A stretch of DNA of 64,000 nucleotides from Trametopsis cervina (lineage: Eukaryota > Basidiomycota > Agaricomycetes > Polyporales > Irpicaceae): contig MU278350.1 in NCBI GenBank assembly GCA_022385755.1, positions 1,382,486 to 1,446,485 on the forward strand, in the 5' to 3' direction. The notes under the pieces were generated by a model, which was not told where the DNA came from, searched no databases, and saw nothing but the letters and a program-made list of their open reading frames with translations. How positions within the stretch are numbered: position 1 is the first letter of the stretch; every line of letters begins with the position of its first letter. The position numbers and the translations under genes are program-made. Of this stretch, positions 1-11,141 are shown one piece after another.

Positions 1-1029
1 AGGCCAGGCCATACGGCTAGTTTGAAGAGGGGAGAGCGTCTAGGAGGGGCGGGAGGCGGCGGCGGGATGGCGGGGAGGCTGCAACGACGGCGGACAGTCA
101 GTATTGATGGAGGGAAGGCGGCGTTGATGAAGGGCAGTCAGTATTGATGGAGGGAACAAGGTGCTGATGGAGGGAACTCGACGCTGACGACAGAACCTAC
201 GGTCTAGGCCCTCACGTGCTATCATACCGAACACGGATATGTCACCCCGCATGTCGCCACGCTCAAAAGACTTAAGATATGCTGATTGTTAGCTATTCTC
301 TACAGGGTAATACAAACTGTTCTGGCTAGTTATTAGCTAGTATGCGGCACTTAGCATAGTAGCGGCGTGTTAGCCTGGCGAACAGGGGCGCTTGCCAGGC
401 TTATAAGCTTTGATATGGGTGAGGTCGAGGTGTCACGTCATCTCATACTGTCTACTGTACACTTACTGATACCTCTCCGTCATTTCCCGCGAGACATAGC
501 CTCCCCAGCTCGGAAGGGCGGCTGGGAAGGAGCCTGAGAACGACCGTGAGAAAGATCCCATACTGCATGGATCCTGGAAATGTACCCTTATGTCATCATG
601 TTCACCAGCACAGCCTCCCGACGAAGTCCTTGTAATTCGTCTCATGATCCCAGTACAGTATAGAAGAAACTGTAATAAGGCATAACACCTATATCCTCAG
701 GCTATGTTCCAGATAGGTGGGAAACCTGTTACCTTGGCAGAGATCACCTGGCTACTACTTATCCAACTACTGTGATAAGGTTTGAACTGTTGGAGCAGGA
801 AGGTAGATCAATGATTGGGGATAATACAAACAATACGCTATGGAGATTCTTAGTACAAGTAGCTGTTTGCAGTGCGCGTATTCGGTGCAAAAAAAGTAGA
901 TGTCACCATATTGCACTGTCTATGAGGAATTGAGAAATCCGGAAGAGAGTTTTGACCTCATTTGAATCACAACAGTGGATATGACATCGCGCTTGATTAT
1001 CCATAGCCAACTACGAAAACAACAGCGCT
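1..1029. other. Intergenic, no gene recognised
   Basis: The first 250 bases are G-rich with short purine-rich repeats; the remainder is AT-richer with no convincing exon on either strand. The right end is the 3' flank of the proteasome gene on the minus strand. Short open frames here lack splice-consistent continuation or family resemblance. Confidence 0.5.
97..177. repeat. Short imperfect tandem repeat
   Basis: A unit of roughly 20 bases reading cagtattgatggagggaa occurs at about 100 and again at about 139, with degenerate copies (gcgttgatgaaggg, gtgctgatggagggaa) between and after them. It is non-coding as far as can be judged and looks like a simple minisatellite seed. Confidence 0.6.
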
Positions 1030-2784
1030 TTAATATCCCTCACCGATGCCGGGTTCATCATCGAATCCGCCGCCGTCTTCACCGACTTGTCTCAGATACT
1101 CCGCCTCGCGCTGCCGAGCCGCTTCCGCGGCATCCAATTCTTTCCGATGGGCGTTAAGGGGATAGCGCATAGCCTGTATCGGTCGCGGTCAATACATGTT
1201 ACATGCAGGTAACGAACAGTCTCACCTTTACGCTCTGGTTGTGCAGTTCCAAACAGTACGAGATGCGGCGCATGAAGACGTCGCTGACTTCGAATCCGTA
1301 CCCGCTCTTCTGCACACCGCATTCCAACCATCCCTGCTCATGCAAGATGCGGCCTTCTATCACACCGTCACGGATGGCCTTCCCGACGATGTACTCCGCA
1401 TCTTCCTCAGAATCGAGATGCAGCTTCACACAGATATCGCGAAGGGAAATTCGCGAATAAGAGAGGGACAGCCTCCGGATACCTGTCTTGATGACGTTCT
1501 GACGGAGACGCACGATGAGGGTATACGTCTTGTCGGCCTCAAACTGAGTGGCGTGCTTGGACAGCGTAGCTTGGAACTGTGACAGCGAACCGCCACGCAC
1601 AGCTGACATCCGGTATCATCACAATCTGCATATCCATCCGATAAATACAGAGACGTACCTTGCACAATTTCGAAGTAGGGAGTGAGGGCCTTGCCGAGCA
1701 CAGGATGTCTAAAGAGGCCGCGTTCCGGTATGTCGCCCATAAGCAACTCGACTACGACCGATAGCTTGTGTACAGCTTGGTAGAAGCCGGGGGCAGTGGT
1801 TGCAGGCGGCGCACGGCGGATGGCCTGCTGCAGGTTGGTATGCGCAGCGCTGTAGTTGAGCTGTACGGCCTTGATCCGGCCGAGGTAGTAATGATAGCGG
1901 GCGTGTTGTGCGTTCGCAGCAGAAATCGGGAATGTTGTCTTCGATACAAGCTTGTCGGCTTGGTCATATAGGTTGTAGTTCAGGTAGTTGCGGAGAAGAC
2001 GGTTGATCAAGGAAGCCTGAGTCTCGTCATCGTGGCGTAGCGACGCGGTGCGCTGCGCAGCCAACAACAAGCTAAATATGAATATGCATGAGATCGAGCC
2101 GATAAACGCGAATAATCAAGAACACTTACGGGCGCGCGTCAGCTAGGTTACCTGCGAGTTCATACGCCCTGTCGACGGCGAACCATATCTTGGCTGCTAT
2201 GGGATCCATCGTCCTCCTGTTCAGATTCTGCATCTTCTCTACGGTCTCGCCGGCAAGCTTCAGCGCCTGGGGATAGGTAGACGGAGAGACGAGCAAGTAA
2301 TTCAGAATCAACAGCCGGATGTATATCTCGCACTCCGGTACAGGATCTTGCTTGGGCCGGAAAGTGGGAGGAGATGCCGCAGTAGGAGCGGGTGGGTCAA
2401 CTTCCATCGTCTCCTCTGAAGGAGGAGACGGAGGAAGCCAAGCTAGTAAAGTGGCTTTCACCGCGGAGTCTAGACGAAATGAGTAAAGTAAGTGGTATGA
2501 GAGTTCCTTCGCTTACTCGGAGGGTACACGACTTCAATAGCCTCTGCTAGCACTTTGGAGTTCAGACGTTTCCTCAACGCAGCCAAAGTACGCAGAACAC
2601 GCAGTGTGAACCGCGGCTCAAACGTTGATACGGCGCGTTCAATGAGGGTAACATTAGTCTTGATCTCCTCAGGTACAGTAGGTGGCTGTTTCTTCGGCTC
2701 CTGCTTGGTCTCTTCAGGTTTGGTCTCTTCAGTCTTTTCACCCTTCTTTTTCTCGTCTGCTTGCTTTGTTTCTGTGTTGGCCAT
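1030..2784 (-). CDS. RPN3: 26S proteasome regulatory subunit Rpn3 (PSMD3 family)
   Basis: Five exons (2784-2517, 2469-2130, 2071-1659, 1602-1226, 1173-1030) join in phase to a protein of 513 residues, close to the usual Rpn3 length. This is a lid subunit of the 19S regulatory particle with a PCI domain. The N-terminus (MANTETKQADEKKKG) is lysine/glutamate-rich. Helical repeats follow, and the PCI region lies in exons 3-4, including the segment SRISLRDICVKLHLDSEEDA and VGKAIRDGVIEGRI typical of the winged-helix end. The acidic tail ends in GIGEGY. I chose the start at 2784 because the upstream in-frame extension is basic and unlike the family. The gene is head-to-head with the NDUFAF2-like gene, about 250 bp apart. 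Identification is firm; exon borders all use GT/AG and close in frame. Confidence 0.93.
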
Positions 2785-3035
2785 CTTCGGCGATGGTGAT
2801 AATGAAGAGCGTGTCCGTATAAGACGCGTAAGCCAGACGTCGACGCGTCGCCTCACGTTGATTGAGCGCCTATGGCGTACGCTGATAACGATTGGCAGTT
2901 ATCTTGGGCTTTCGGGGTCTGAATATACACTAAGCTAAATTAGAAAAGCATTGTAATATTGCTGTAGTGCAGCTGAGCGCGTCATACCATGCTCTACTCG
3001 CCACTTCCGTTTGCTCGTTCCTCTACTCGACTCAG

Positions 3036-3898
3036 ATGAGCTTCACCCTCCTACGACGGGTATGGAATAAGATACGGAACCCGGTACGTCTTTCTCATAC
3101 CCAGACACAACCAGCTCGCCAGTATCTCACGACTGTACAAGACCTCCTCGGTCGGTCGAGACTTGGAAGGTATGGTTCTGTCTGCTTTGTTCTCAGTTGA
3201 GCGCAGCCCTAAAGGCCCCCATTCCCTAGGTAACAGATATTTCGAATATCCCAATCCTAATGATAGTCTGTGTCCTCTTATTGTCCATTGTGCTTCGTTC
3301 ACTCACTCAGACTACCCCGCGGCCTTGTATTAGATTTCGGGCGGCCGAAGCGAGTCGTGAAGTACAAGCAAGGCTATGACATGTGGACATATATTGCAGG
3401 GGAAAAAAGGTTGCCAGGTACGCTCGTACCAATCAGTCTGTTGACGACCTTCTCCTGAACTGTGACACAAGTACAATGGAGTTCATGGCTCACACACACT
3501 CGAATTCATCCACCTACGGTAGAAGTATGTGTACTGGATAGAATTATAGAATTCCTTCTAACCCTATATTTATTTGTTAGGAACTCCAGGCCGATCTTAT
3601 TCGTCAAGCACGAGTCAAGGCGCGCGCTGCCATTATCGATGAAAGGGACAGGCAGGCAGTGCGAACAATTTCAGAGCCTCAGATAAATTATAACAGCCCG
3701 CCAACTACGGAGCGAGATACTACGCCTGCTACCACTGGAATAGAGCCTGGTGTCAGGGAGAGACAGCCACGAGACCGCCCTAGCCAGCTGTCCAGAGAGT
3801 CACGGCCAAGCCCCGATGCTCCAGCTGCCGTAGAAGCCCAGAGCGACCAGCCTCAAGCTTGGACTCCTCACGTGGCCCGCAGAGGTACTGGGCTGTAA
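3036..3898 (+). CDS. NDUFAF2/mimitin-like complex I assembly factor
   Basis: Six small exons (3036-3083, 3142-3169, 3230-3265, 3334-3417, 3472-3524, 3581-3898) give 188 residues. Family signatures are visible in order: a VWNKIRNP start, VGRDLEGNRYFEY, the basic GRPKRVVKY, MWTYIAGEKRLP, then VQWSSWLTHTRIHPPTVEEL, and near the end AWTPHVARRG, which resembles the conserved SWxP tail. This matches the NDUFA12/NDUFAF2 superfamily. The long low-complexity proline/serine-rich C-terminus and the RRP...TVEEL core point to the assembly factor rather than the structural NDUFA12 subunit. The expected site is the mitochondrial matrix. The exon 3 donor (a|gtctgt) is weak but required by frame. The gene shares a short promoter region with RPN3. 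Confidence 0.82.
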
Positions 3899-4527
3899 GA
3901 TTGTTCTTCCATTCTGACGATTAGACCCCTGGACTGCATGTCTGTGCCATCCAAGGGACTATAGGATACTCGACATTCCAGCTCCGTAGATGTCTATCAC
4001 TAATTCCCAAGGAACCATGTATCGTAAGCTGTATTGTATTTCCGCCCATTAATGCCTCGCCAGGCGGAGAGTTACAAAGCGCGAAGTGATGACCCGGATG
4101 CGCTGTATGTGCCGGAATGTCACGATGGCCATGGGTGTTGTCTCAGGCTAAGCCTGGTAAAATTAAAAGAATGGAATGGTGTATTTCCTGCCGGTGCAGG
4201 GCGCCGAGCGTTTTGATTTATACGACGGCTGCCCTCAGTCTCGCTACTGTAGTCTTCTCTTTATGCAGTCTCACAAATAAAGTCGACTCAGAAGCTTCAC
4301 TACGGAGCGATGCTTCTTATCCAACAGCGTTCTGGCTTCGATTCAACTAGCGCCACTGTATGCGGTGAGATGAATTAGGAATCGGCCGATTTAGGCGCCC
4401 AGAGCTCTGGCTGTGCCACTGCGTTGTACAGCCATACTCCCGTGACATATTTTTGTGGCCATGTAGACTATATAATGCTACACTTTGGGCGTTTGTCCAG
4501 CAGTCCTCCCTCCTGATTTCGGCACAT
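3899..4527. other. Intergenic, no gene recognised
   Basis: Between the NDUFAF2-like stop and the next plus-strand gene. Two overlapping short open frames around 4034-4350 have no family resemblance and no splice continuation. The right end probably holds the promoter, and possibly an unrecognised first exon, of the WW-like gene. Confidence 0.4.
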
Positions 4528-6532
4528 ATGGCATCTACCAAGATTCACTGGAAGTTCACACCAACCTCGCCAGCCTTGTCATGGAGATACCTGAGGTCGA
4601 GCAGGTATGTCAGTTCCCCACTCTCTTGCTATCCTCATTATAACCACCACTTCTCAGCGTCAAGGTTGCCCATCGTACACTCACTCCCGCCTTATTTTCG
4701 CAGATGGATTCTCCGCAGTAAGTCAAGCCATCACCTCTCCTCTGCTTCTGTGGCCATGTCTCACCGTTCGCTCAGCCCGGCGTATCTACCCCCGCAATGG
4801 AGTGTCTGCACGAACCCGGAAGGGAACCAGTACTTCATTCGCAGCTCTAGTCCACGGATCGTCACCGAAATGAACTTGTTCGAACCGGACATGATGCGGT
4901 GTATCACGGACGTCGTTCAAGCACTCGAGCAACGGCTGGAAAAGTTCAGTTCGGCAATCTCGGAGGCCACGGAAGCGTTTATAGAGCTTGAGGACGAAGA
5001 GACGTGTTCTTACTATCTCGTTGACCACACTTTGCGCGTCCCATTCTGGTTGGAAGAAGTCCAGACGGAAGCAGTCGCACTCCGAGAGTCAGTGTCCAAC
5101 AACCACCTTCGTATGTATTTCTTTGTTGGCTATGTTTCATGATGCTCATGCGGAATACTCCAGGTTTTGATCTTGAGAAACTTTATTGGATGCATGTAGA
5201 ATATTTCCCCGCACATGATGCCGTCAATCTCAAGCTGTCTATTGATGAGCTCATCGACATAATGGTACACGGACGGACAGGTGTGTACAAGACGCAAATC
5301 GTTTGCCTGGATGCGATTCTTATACTTTATAGATCAAATGACCTCTGTCACATCCACATTTCCCTACGATGCTGACGAATGCACACGATTTATTCATACT
5401 CTAGAGCTTGCACAAGGTAGCGCATTCCCCCAATTCACATTACCCATCAGCTAATCTGGGAATCTAGGATCCAAACTCCCTCCATCTGCACACACCAAGT
5501 GGACTGTCGGTACGTGCCGAGCCACTCTTGCACATTTACATCCGTTAACATTCGCCTTTTGCAGCACGAATATGGCGCAACATCGGTCAGTCGCCATTCA
5601 CGCAAAGCGTCAAGCAAGCCACTCATTTACTTTTATATAGCTGACCAAAGGTTTATCACTCACTACGGGCAGGAACACGCCCGTTTGTCCAGCAATATCT
5701 CGATCTTGGAGAAAAGCCCGCCTGCAAAGACCGTTCTGTTCAAGTTTGTTTCTGCGATTTCGTTCGGCGCTCCCAGCACCTATCTGCGACTCTTGAATGA
5801 CCAATGGGTCGATGAGTGGGCCCACGCACAGCGTTGGAGGCCATTCATGTCTGCATGCCACGAGGATTGGAAAATGTCTCTGCTCATAGTAAGCACACCC
5901 CTCCGTTTCGCACGGACAGCCACTGACCGGCTCTCCGATAGTCTTTCGCAATCTTGATGTGAGTGTCCTTCCCGCCATTTCCACCTATCCATCCATCCAT
6001 CCATGCTGACATCCCGCTGCAGGTGTAACTTGCTACTTGTCAGCTCACCGCTCGCTTCTTCCACGCCTGTCGCCGTTGCCGCTCTTCTCCTGTGCAACGC
6101 CGCGATCGGATTTTCCATACTTCTGTTCATCCAGCACGGTCCTACGGGTTGTCGGAAGGAGGCCAGTGACATCGTAAGCTGTGCCATCATTCTTTGTACA
6201 CGCCCATCCATAACGTTTTTGACGTGTAATAGGCATGGTACCTCCAAAACGTTGACACGCAGTATTTCGGCCTTCAGCTCCCCGCAATCCTGTTCAGCTT
6301 ACCGCGGGTCTTCACGCTCTGGGCGCTGATCGTGTCCTCATTGCAAGTGCTTGTCGTCTCCTTGGGTCTCGTGCTCGCAGCGATTTGCATCGGAGGCGCG
6401 GTTGGCGGTGTCCTTCTGTGCGCTCTTTGTGTGAAACTTGTCCGTGCGATTTCCGCGTGGAGCGCCTCGAGTCACTGGCAGGTGTTTCGTCGGTATCTTG
6501 CCCGAACACCGTCGGAGAAGTCGATGGTGTAG
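4528..6532 (+). CDS. WW-like, C-terminally membrane-anchored hypothetical protein
   Basis: A multi-exon plus-strand gene. A proline-rich entry (AYLPPQWSVCTNPEGNQYFI, about 4785-4845) resembles a WW domain's first half (LPPxW...G..YF). It is followed by a conserved acidic helical region (FEPDMMRCITDVVQALEQRL, VDHTLRVPFWLEE) and, after introns near 5115, 5280 and 5410, by WMHVEYFPAHDAVNLKLS. The 3' half (about 5660-6532) encodes a long soluble helical segment, then three or four hydrophobic stretches (from about 5945, 6020-6135 and 6300-6480). The protein ends SEKSMV. I regard it as an Agaricomycete family without assigned function: cytosolic WW-like head, membrane-embedded tail. The 5' end is uncertain. 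I give the first in-frame methionine, but the real start may be a later small exon (MDSPH..., about 4701). Confidence 0.55.
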
Positions 6533-8125
6533 TTGATAGAGACCAAAGTGCACGTAGGATATATTATTGAGAGTTATAGAGACGATAGCGCGTATTCTAC
6601 ACAGGCTCTATATGATCTGATGATACCACTACGAATGATACCAGCTGGTTTGTAATGAGACTCTACTAGAGCACCTTATAGTCTGTATAGACGTTGTATA
6701 GCATCATATATCATATAACAAAAAACACAGAATATGAAACATGTTTAATCATTCACCTGTAGTTACATGGAGGCATGACTTAGTTGCCAACGCAGTAAGA
6801 ATGGACCTAACCAGGAAGCGCACTAATACATCCAATCCACATTCGTACTCAGGGTCCTCTGTACATATGATGACGAGGGTTCTGTGGGCGCCACTGGCAG
6901 CTATGAGTGTTGCCCGAGTTACACAGCGTTGGACCTGAGGTATCCAATAGGGAAACAGACGCTTGATATTGATTTGGACCCTTACTGGCATACGGATGTC
7001 ACCCTATCACAACAGAAGAAAGAATGCAGTCTCTTCGATGCATTGCACCGCAGATGTATCATCCATTGAGATCCCATTGGACGAGGGCACCGCAGATGTG
7101 TCATCATCCAATGAGAGGGCTCGACAGGAGGATGGAATCCTGACGCTTCATTTCCGGATATAGCCGTAAGGTAGCGTTCATTACTAAGTACAGCCGCATA
7201 GGTGGCCTGCCTATGGAGCTTATATAAGGTGTGCTGTGAGCGGGCAATGCGATAAGCTGACCTATGACACAGGCGGTACAAATGGAGGTTCATTGGCTTC
7301 GCCTTCCACACGATGGTACTGGCAGTGCACGATTCCTAAGAACATGTTCCACTCCCGCAGCTGAATTCGGTACCGCTGCCAGGGAGTAATTGGGGAACCC
7401 GAGCTCACAATCTGCCCAGATTGGTAGGTCATGAGAACTTAGTTTTTGAGGGAGGGGATTCACGCTGGACACACGCACGGACCATGACGATGATTGCAAC
7501 TACACCACTTGTTACACGAGAGTGCCTGAAAGGCTGAAACCAGGGCACGTGCCCACATACAATGACAAAACGTCGTCATTCAGGCAGCTATGCATAAAGA
7601 TGCACCACTCACGAGAGTCTACGAGGTCACGATGATACTGTGAGCAACTGGATCATAACAAAGGTACGTACTCGTATTACTCTTGGCGATAATGACGGGT
7701 CGAGACTCCATCGGCATGAAGGCGTCTTGCTAGGCAGCGTTCGCTGTTTGTACTGTACGGCTGATGCTGCGCGCTGATGACAACTTCACGGACGCCGGAC
7801 ATTTGTTCACGGTACTTGCAACCTATGAGTCTACGCCAAGTGTACTTGTCTCACGATACTTTGGCTGCTCGTCATGCAAGACGTGGTCCCGGATAAACGT
7901 TCAACGCAGCAGTTCTCGGCGCACCAATTGGAAATCGTGACGCTGCTGCCTTTGTGGCGTCGGCAGGGACGTCGGCGCAGGAACCCTGGTGGATACAACC
8001 CGCCCACGACTCCAAATGCTTTCGTATAAGAACCTGGGCTGTTTCGTCAGCCCTGTACAATCAACACGACACATCACACACACCTTACCAACTTTACGAA
8101 CCAAATACCCACATCACTTGCCACC
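6533..8125. other. Gene-free stretch with a local duplication
   Basis: About 1.6 kb without a supported gene. It contains a roughly 40-bp direct duplication centred near 7048 and 7090 (caccgcagatgt followed by g/atcatc and a catccaatgaga-like end). A TATA-like tatataag sits at 7221-7228 with no gene behind it. The right end is the promoter of the glycine-rich gene. Confidence 0.45.
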
Positions 8126-8938
8126 ATGATGAACAACACGAGAACCACTGAGAACACCGGAACCGGCATGTTCGGTGGTCACCAGCACAGTAAGCATCAT
8201 CGATGCATCCCAATCTGTTGACGAGCTGACCATGTAAATTGCGTTGTAGATGCCAACACAGTCGGCGGTACCACAGGAACGGGCATAGGACACCGTAATC
8301 CCCTCCAGAAAGCTGAAGACGCACTGCTAGGCGGGGGCGCTGCTCCCACCGGCGGTGTCGGTGTCGGTGCAACAGGAACAGGAACAGGCACAGGACATCG
8401 CGGTCCCCTCCAAAAAGCCGAGGATGCACTGCTAGGTGGTGGGGGCGCTGCTACGACCGGGGGAGTTAATGCAACAGGCGGCGGTCGTCATACCGCGGGT
8501 ACGGGCGGAGGATATCAGACTGGTGGTGATGGGCTTGGGACCGGAATGGGCGGTGGTCACCACACTGGGGGCATGGGCACAGGCGGTCACCATACCGCCG
8601 GCGTCGGCACAGGAGCAACACATACAGGAGCGGGTTTGGGCCACACTGGTGCTGGAGCTACAGTCCCAGGAACGAAACCTAGCGTTGGTCAACGTGTTAT
8701 GGGTAAGCGATGCAGCATATGCCATATCGATTATATACTTACAGAGCATGTAATACAGGCCAGGCTGAAAAGATAGCGGGCGAACTGACCAACAACCCAA
8801 ACATGGTCGCGCACGGCGAGCAGAAGAAGGTACGTTCACAAATTTGGCTGTCTCATGTATTCTGGACGTTGACCGTCCTACCATTAGGCTGGTATGTCTG
8901 GCAATCTGCAGGGTACAACGGGTACCGGCCGATTCTAG
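8126..8938 (+). CDS. Glycine/histidine-rich hydrophilin-like stress protein
   Basis: Four exons (8126-8189, 8250-8702, 8759-8829, 8888-8938) close in phase to 212 residues. The protein is almost entirely Gly, Thr, His and Ala. It contains two copies of a 20-residue block, GHR[N/G][13 protein letters not shown] (codons near 8297 and 8397), then degenerate [16 protein letters not shown] repeats. It ends with a small conserved domain, [19 protein letters not shown] followed by HGEQKKAG, and a GxTGTGRF tail. The C-terminal block resembles CsbD-like or hydrophilin-type proteins made in stressed or desiccating fungal cells. No signal peptide or membrane segment is present, so it is probably cytosolic and disordered. 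The start has two consecutive ATGs; I use the first. Family assignment is by composition and the terminal motif only. Confidence 0.7.
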
Positions 8939-9191
8939 ATGGTGACCGCAACTTGCAGAGCTCGCTGGAACGAGAGATGATATAACCCATGTAGCAATAT
9001 AGTGTACCAGATTACCTGTATAACAGACGAGAGAATGAAGAATTCACTCACATATTGATGGACAGATGCTATGACGTGCCGGACAAGACGTGTTACTGGT
9101 ATGCAGTATGCACAATTCTTCATCTGTATGCGGGCTACAATACAGAGGATAACACGTGGAGTGCTGACTAACAGATACAGAATAGATGCGC

Positions 9192-10393
9192 TTAGTCGAA
9201 GAGACCGAAGCCCTATAATGAAAATAAATATCAGAGGCCAGACGTTGCGTAGAGTCATGCAGACGTACCATGTCCTCATCTTCATCCTCTTCCTCTTCCT
9301 TCTTCTCCTCCTCAGCAGGGGCGGCCTCAGCAGCGGCCGAGCTTTCAGCAGCAGCAGGAGCAGCGACAGCAAAGGCCTCTGGGTTGGCAAGGTATTCCTT
9401 AACCTACAGACAGTTTCGTTAGTACGGATATCAAAGTACGGCAGAAAACCCATCAGTGTGAATAAACAACAGCATGCGTCCGTAAGACACTCAGCATTTT
9501 CAGTGTTAAAATGTGTGCATCTTCGGGGAATGCACTTGTATGAGATATAGCTCACCTTCTCAGCTCCCTCGAAGGTGTAGTCGGTAGCAATGGAAACGGC
9601 AAGCAGGTTCTTGTACGAGTTGACAAGGGAGTGGGTGACCGAGACGAGCGTAGGGTAGTTGAGAGCGAGGGAGATGGCAGCAATAGTGGTGATACCGCTG
9701 AAGAAGCGGTCGAGGAGCTCCTTCTCAGAAACATCGAGGACACTGGGAGGGAAGACGTTGCCGCTGTCGAAGATCTGAACGACGCTCATACCGAAGGTGA
9801 ACGGCGAGATGTTCAGCAAGTTGAGCAGCGTAGCCTCGGAAGCTCCGACACGGGTGCCAGCAGTTACGACCTGGACATCGTTGACGATTTCAATGGTACC
9901 ACGAGCGATCTTTGTGGGGATACCAAGGGCCTGGAAGAAAGACGTCTTTCCGGGTTCCATGCCGGTGTTACCAGCAGGGATAGTGACGTCCAGAGGAGCC
10001 AGACCACCGGCACGAGCGGGAGCAGCGACCTTGTTGGCAGTGATCAAATCACGGACCTCCTTCAGGTCGGTAGAGGTGAAGACGAAACCGATGTTTCCCC
10101 TGACGTGAGGAAGGAGCTTCTCGAACTGGGGGTACTCGGCGAGGATGGAACGCAGAACGCGGCGGACCATGGTGTTCTTGCCCATGACAACAACACCCTT
10201 GCCGCGGAGGGCCACACGAATCTGGTGCATCTGGTTGGATCCGACATTGTCGACGTTGACCACGAAGATGGAAGCTGGAATATGCGTCGGTAAGACGCGT
10301 CATTCCAATCGCATACAAGTACGCACGATGCTTGGCGACAAGATCCTTCAACTTCTGGAAGTATAATTCCTTCTGAGCTCTAGTAGCACCCAT
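9192..10393 (-). CDS. RPP0: 60S acidic ribosomal protein P0 (uL10)
   Basis: Four exons (10393-10327, 10274-9556, 9403-9269, 9212-9192) give 313 residues, the normal P0 length. The start [18 protein letters not shown] is typical. The rRNA-binding domain ([33 protein letters not shown]) and the insertion domain are intact. The C-terminus has the alanine-rich hinge, an acidic EEEDEDEDM run and the stalk tail GFGLFD, which is split off into a last exon of only 21 nt. P0 anchors P1/P2 dimers and forms the GTPase-associated stalk base of the large ribosomal subunit. Long antisense open frames over this gene are compositional shadows. Confidence 0.97.
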
Positions 10394-11141
10394 TTTTACG
10401 GTGTTTTACTGCATGAAGATCTTGTTAAACCGATGGCTCTACTTTATCTGCCTGGCTACTCACAAGGGTTGCGGTTGTGGGTGTGATGTGATTCAGTGCC
10501 TCCCAATTGACCTCTGAAAGCATAATTTCGGTAAGCATACAGCCGACACGCGTGGGGGCTATATACCCACCCACCTGTGGTGTCAAAGGATTTTTCAAGG
10601 CAACTGTGTCGAGGGGCGTAGACGATGTCTAAACACTCCGGCTGTACAAGGCGTGTAGACTCTGCGGCGTATAGTACCATAAATAAGGTTCATATGATTG
10701 ATGGCACGTGCATTTGAGCGATCATTGTGATCCGGCGATCCCTCCCATTCCGAACCACCGGCGTTAACCTCATTACAGTCAGGTCGCGTGTTAAACTCTT
10801 GGGCGACGACCTTCACGAAAGGCGTAAGCTTAGGGTGATTCACGCTCTCGCCTTGCCTCCTCGTCCTTGAATATCGGTTCACTCGTTCAGGTTTTGCCCT
10901 TTGGAGATTGGCGACTCGGAATTGTACGACAGCGTCGCACACGTCACAGGCAGCTCCACGCGTCAACCGCAACAATACGCGCACTCTGCCCTCAAGACTC
11001 CTATGCAATGGAATGTTGCGATGGTGTTTGTCAACCGTCCGAACTGTGGGCGGACGCGCAACCACCCATCATAGCGCATTTCGGTATGTGGTACATGATA
11101 CATGATACATGATGCATAAGACTGAAGTGGTTTCTACTCAG
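10394..11141. other. Divergent intergenic region between RPP0 and the PPR-like gene
   Basis: Holds the RPP0 promoter on the left and the unresolved 5' end of the PPR-like gene on the right. A cacgtg E-box lies at about 10704. One or more unrecognised 5' exons of the plus-strand gene may lie within 10985-11090, where a gtatgt donor follows an open frame. Confidence 0.45.

Noticed and set aside
9631..10293. A 220-codon plus-strand open frame over RPP0
   Set aside because: Antisense shadow of the conserved P0 exon 2, caused by codon bias; P0 is certain on the other strand.
11008..11090. Possible first exon of the PPR-like gene
   Set aside because: An open frame with a gtatgt donor is present, but its phase does not fit the acceptor at 11141, so the 5' end is left unresolved.
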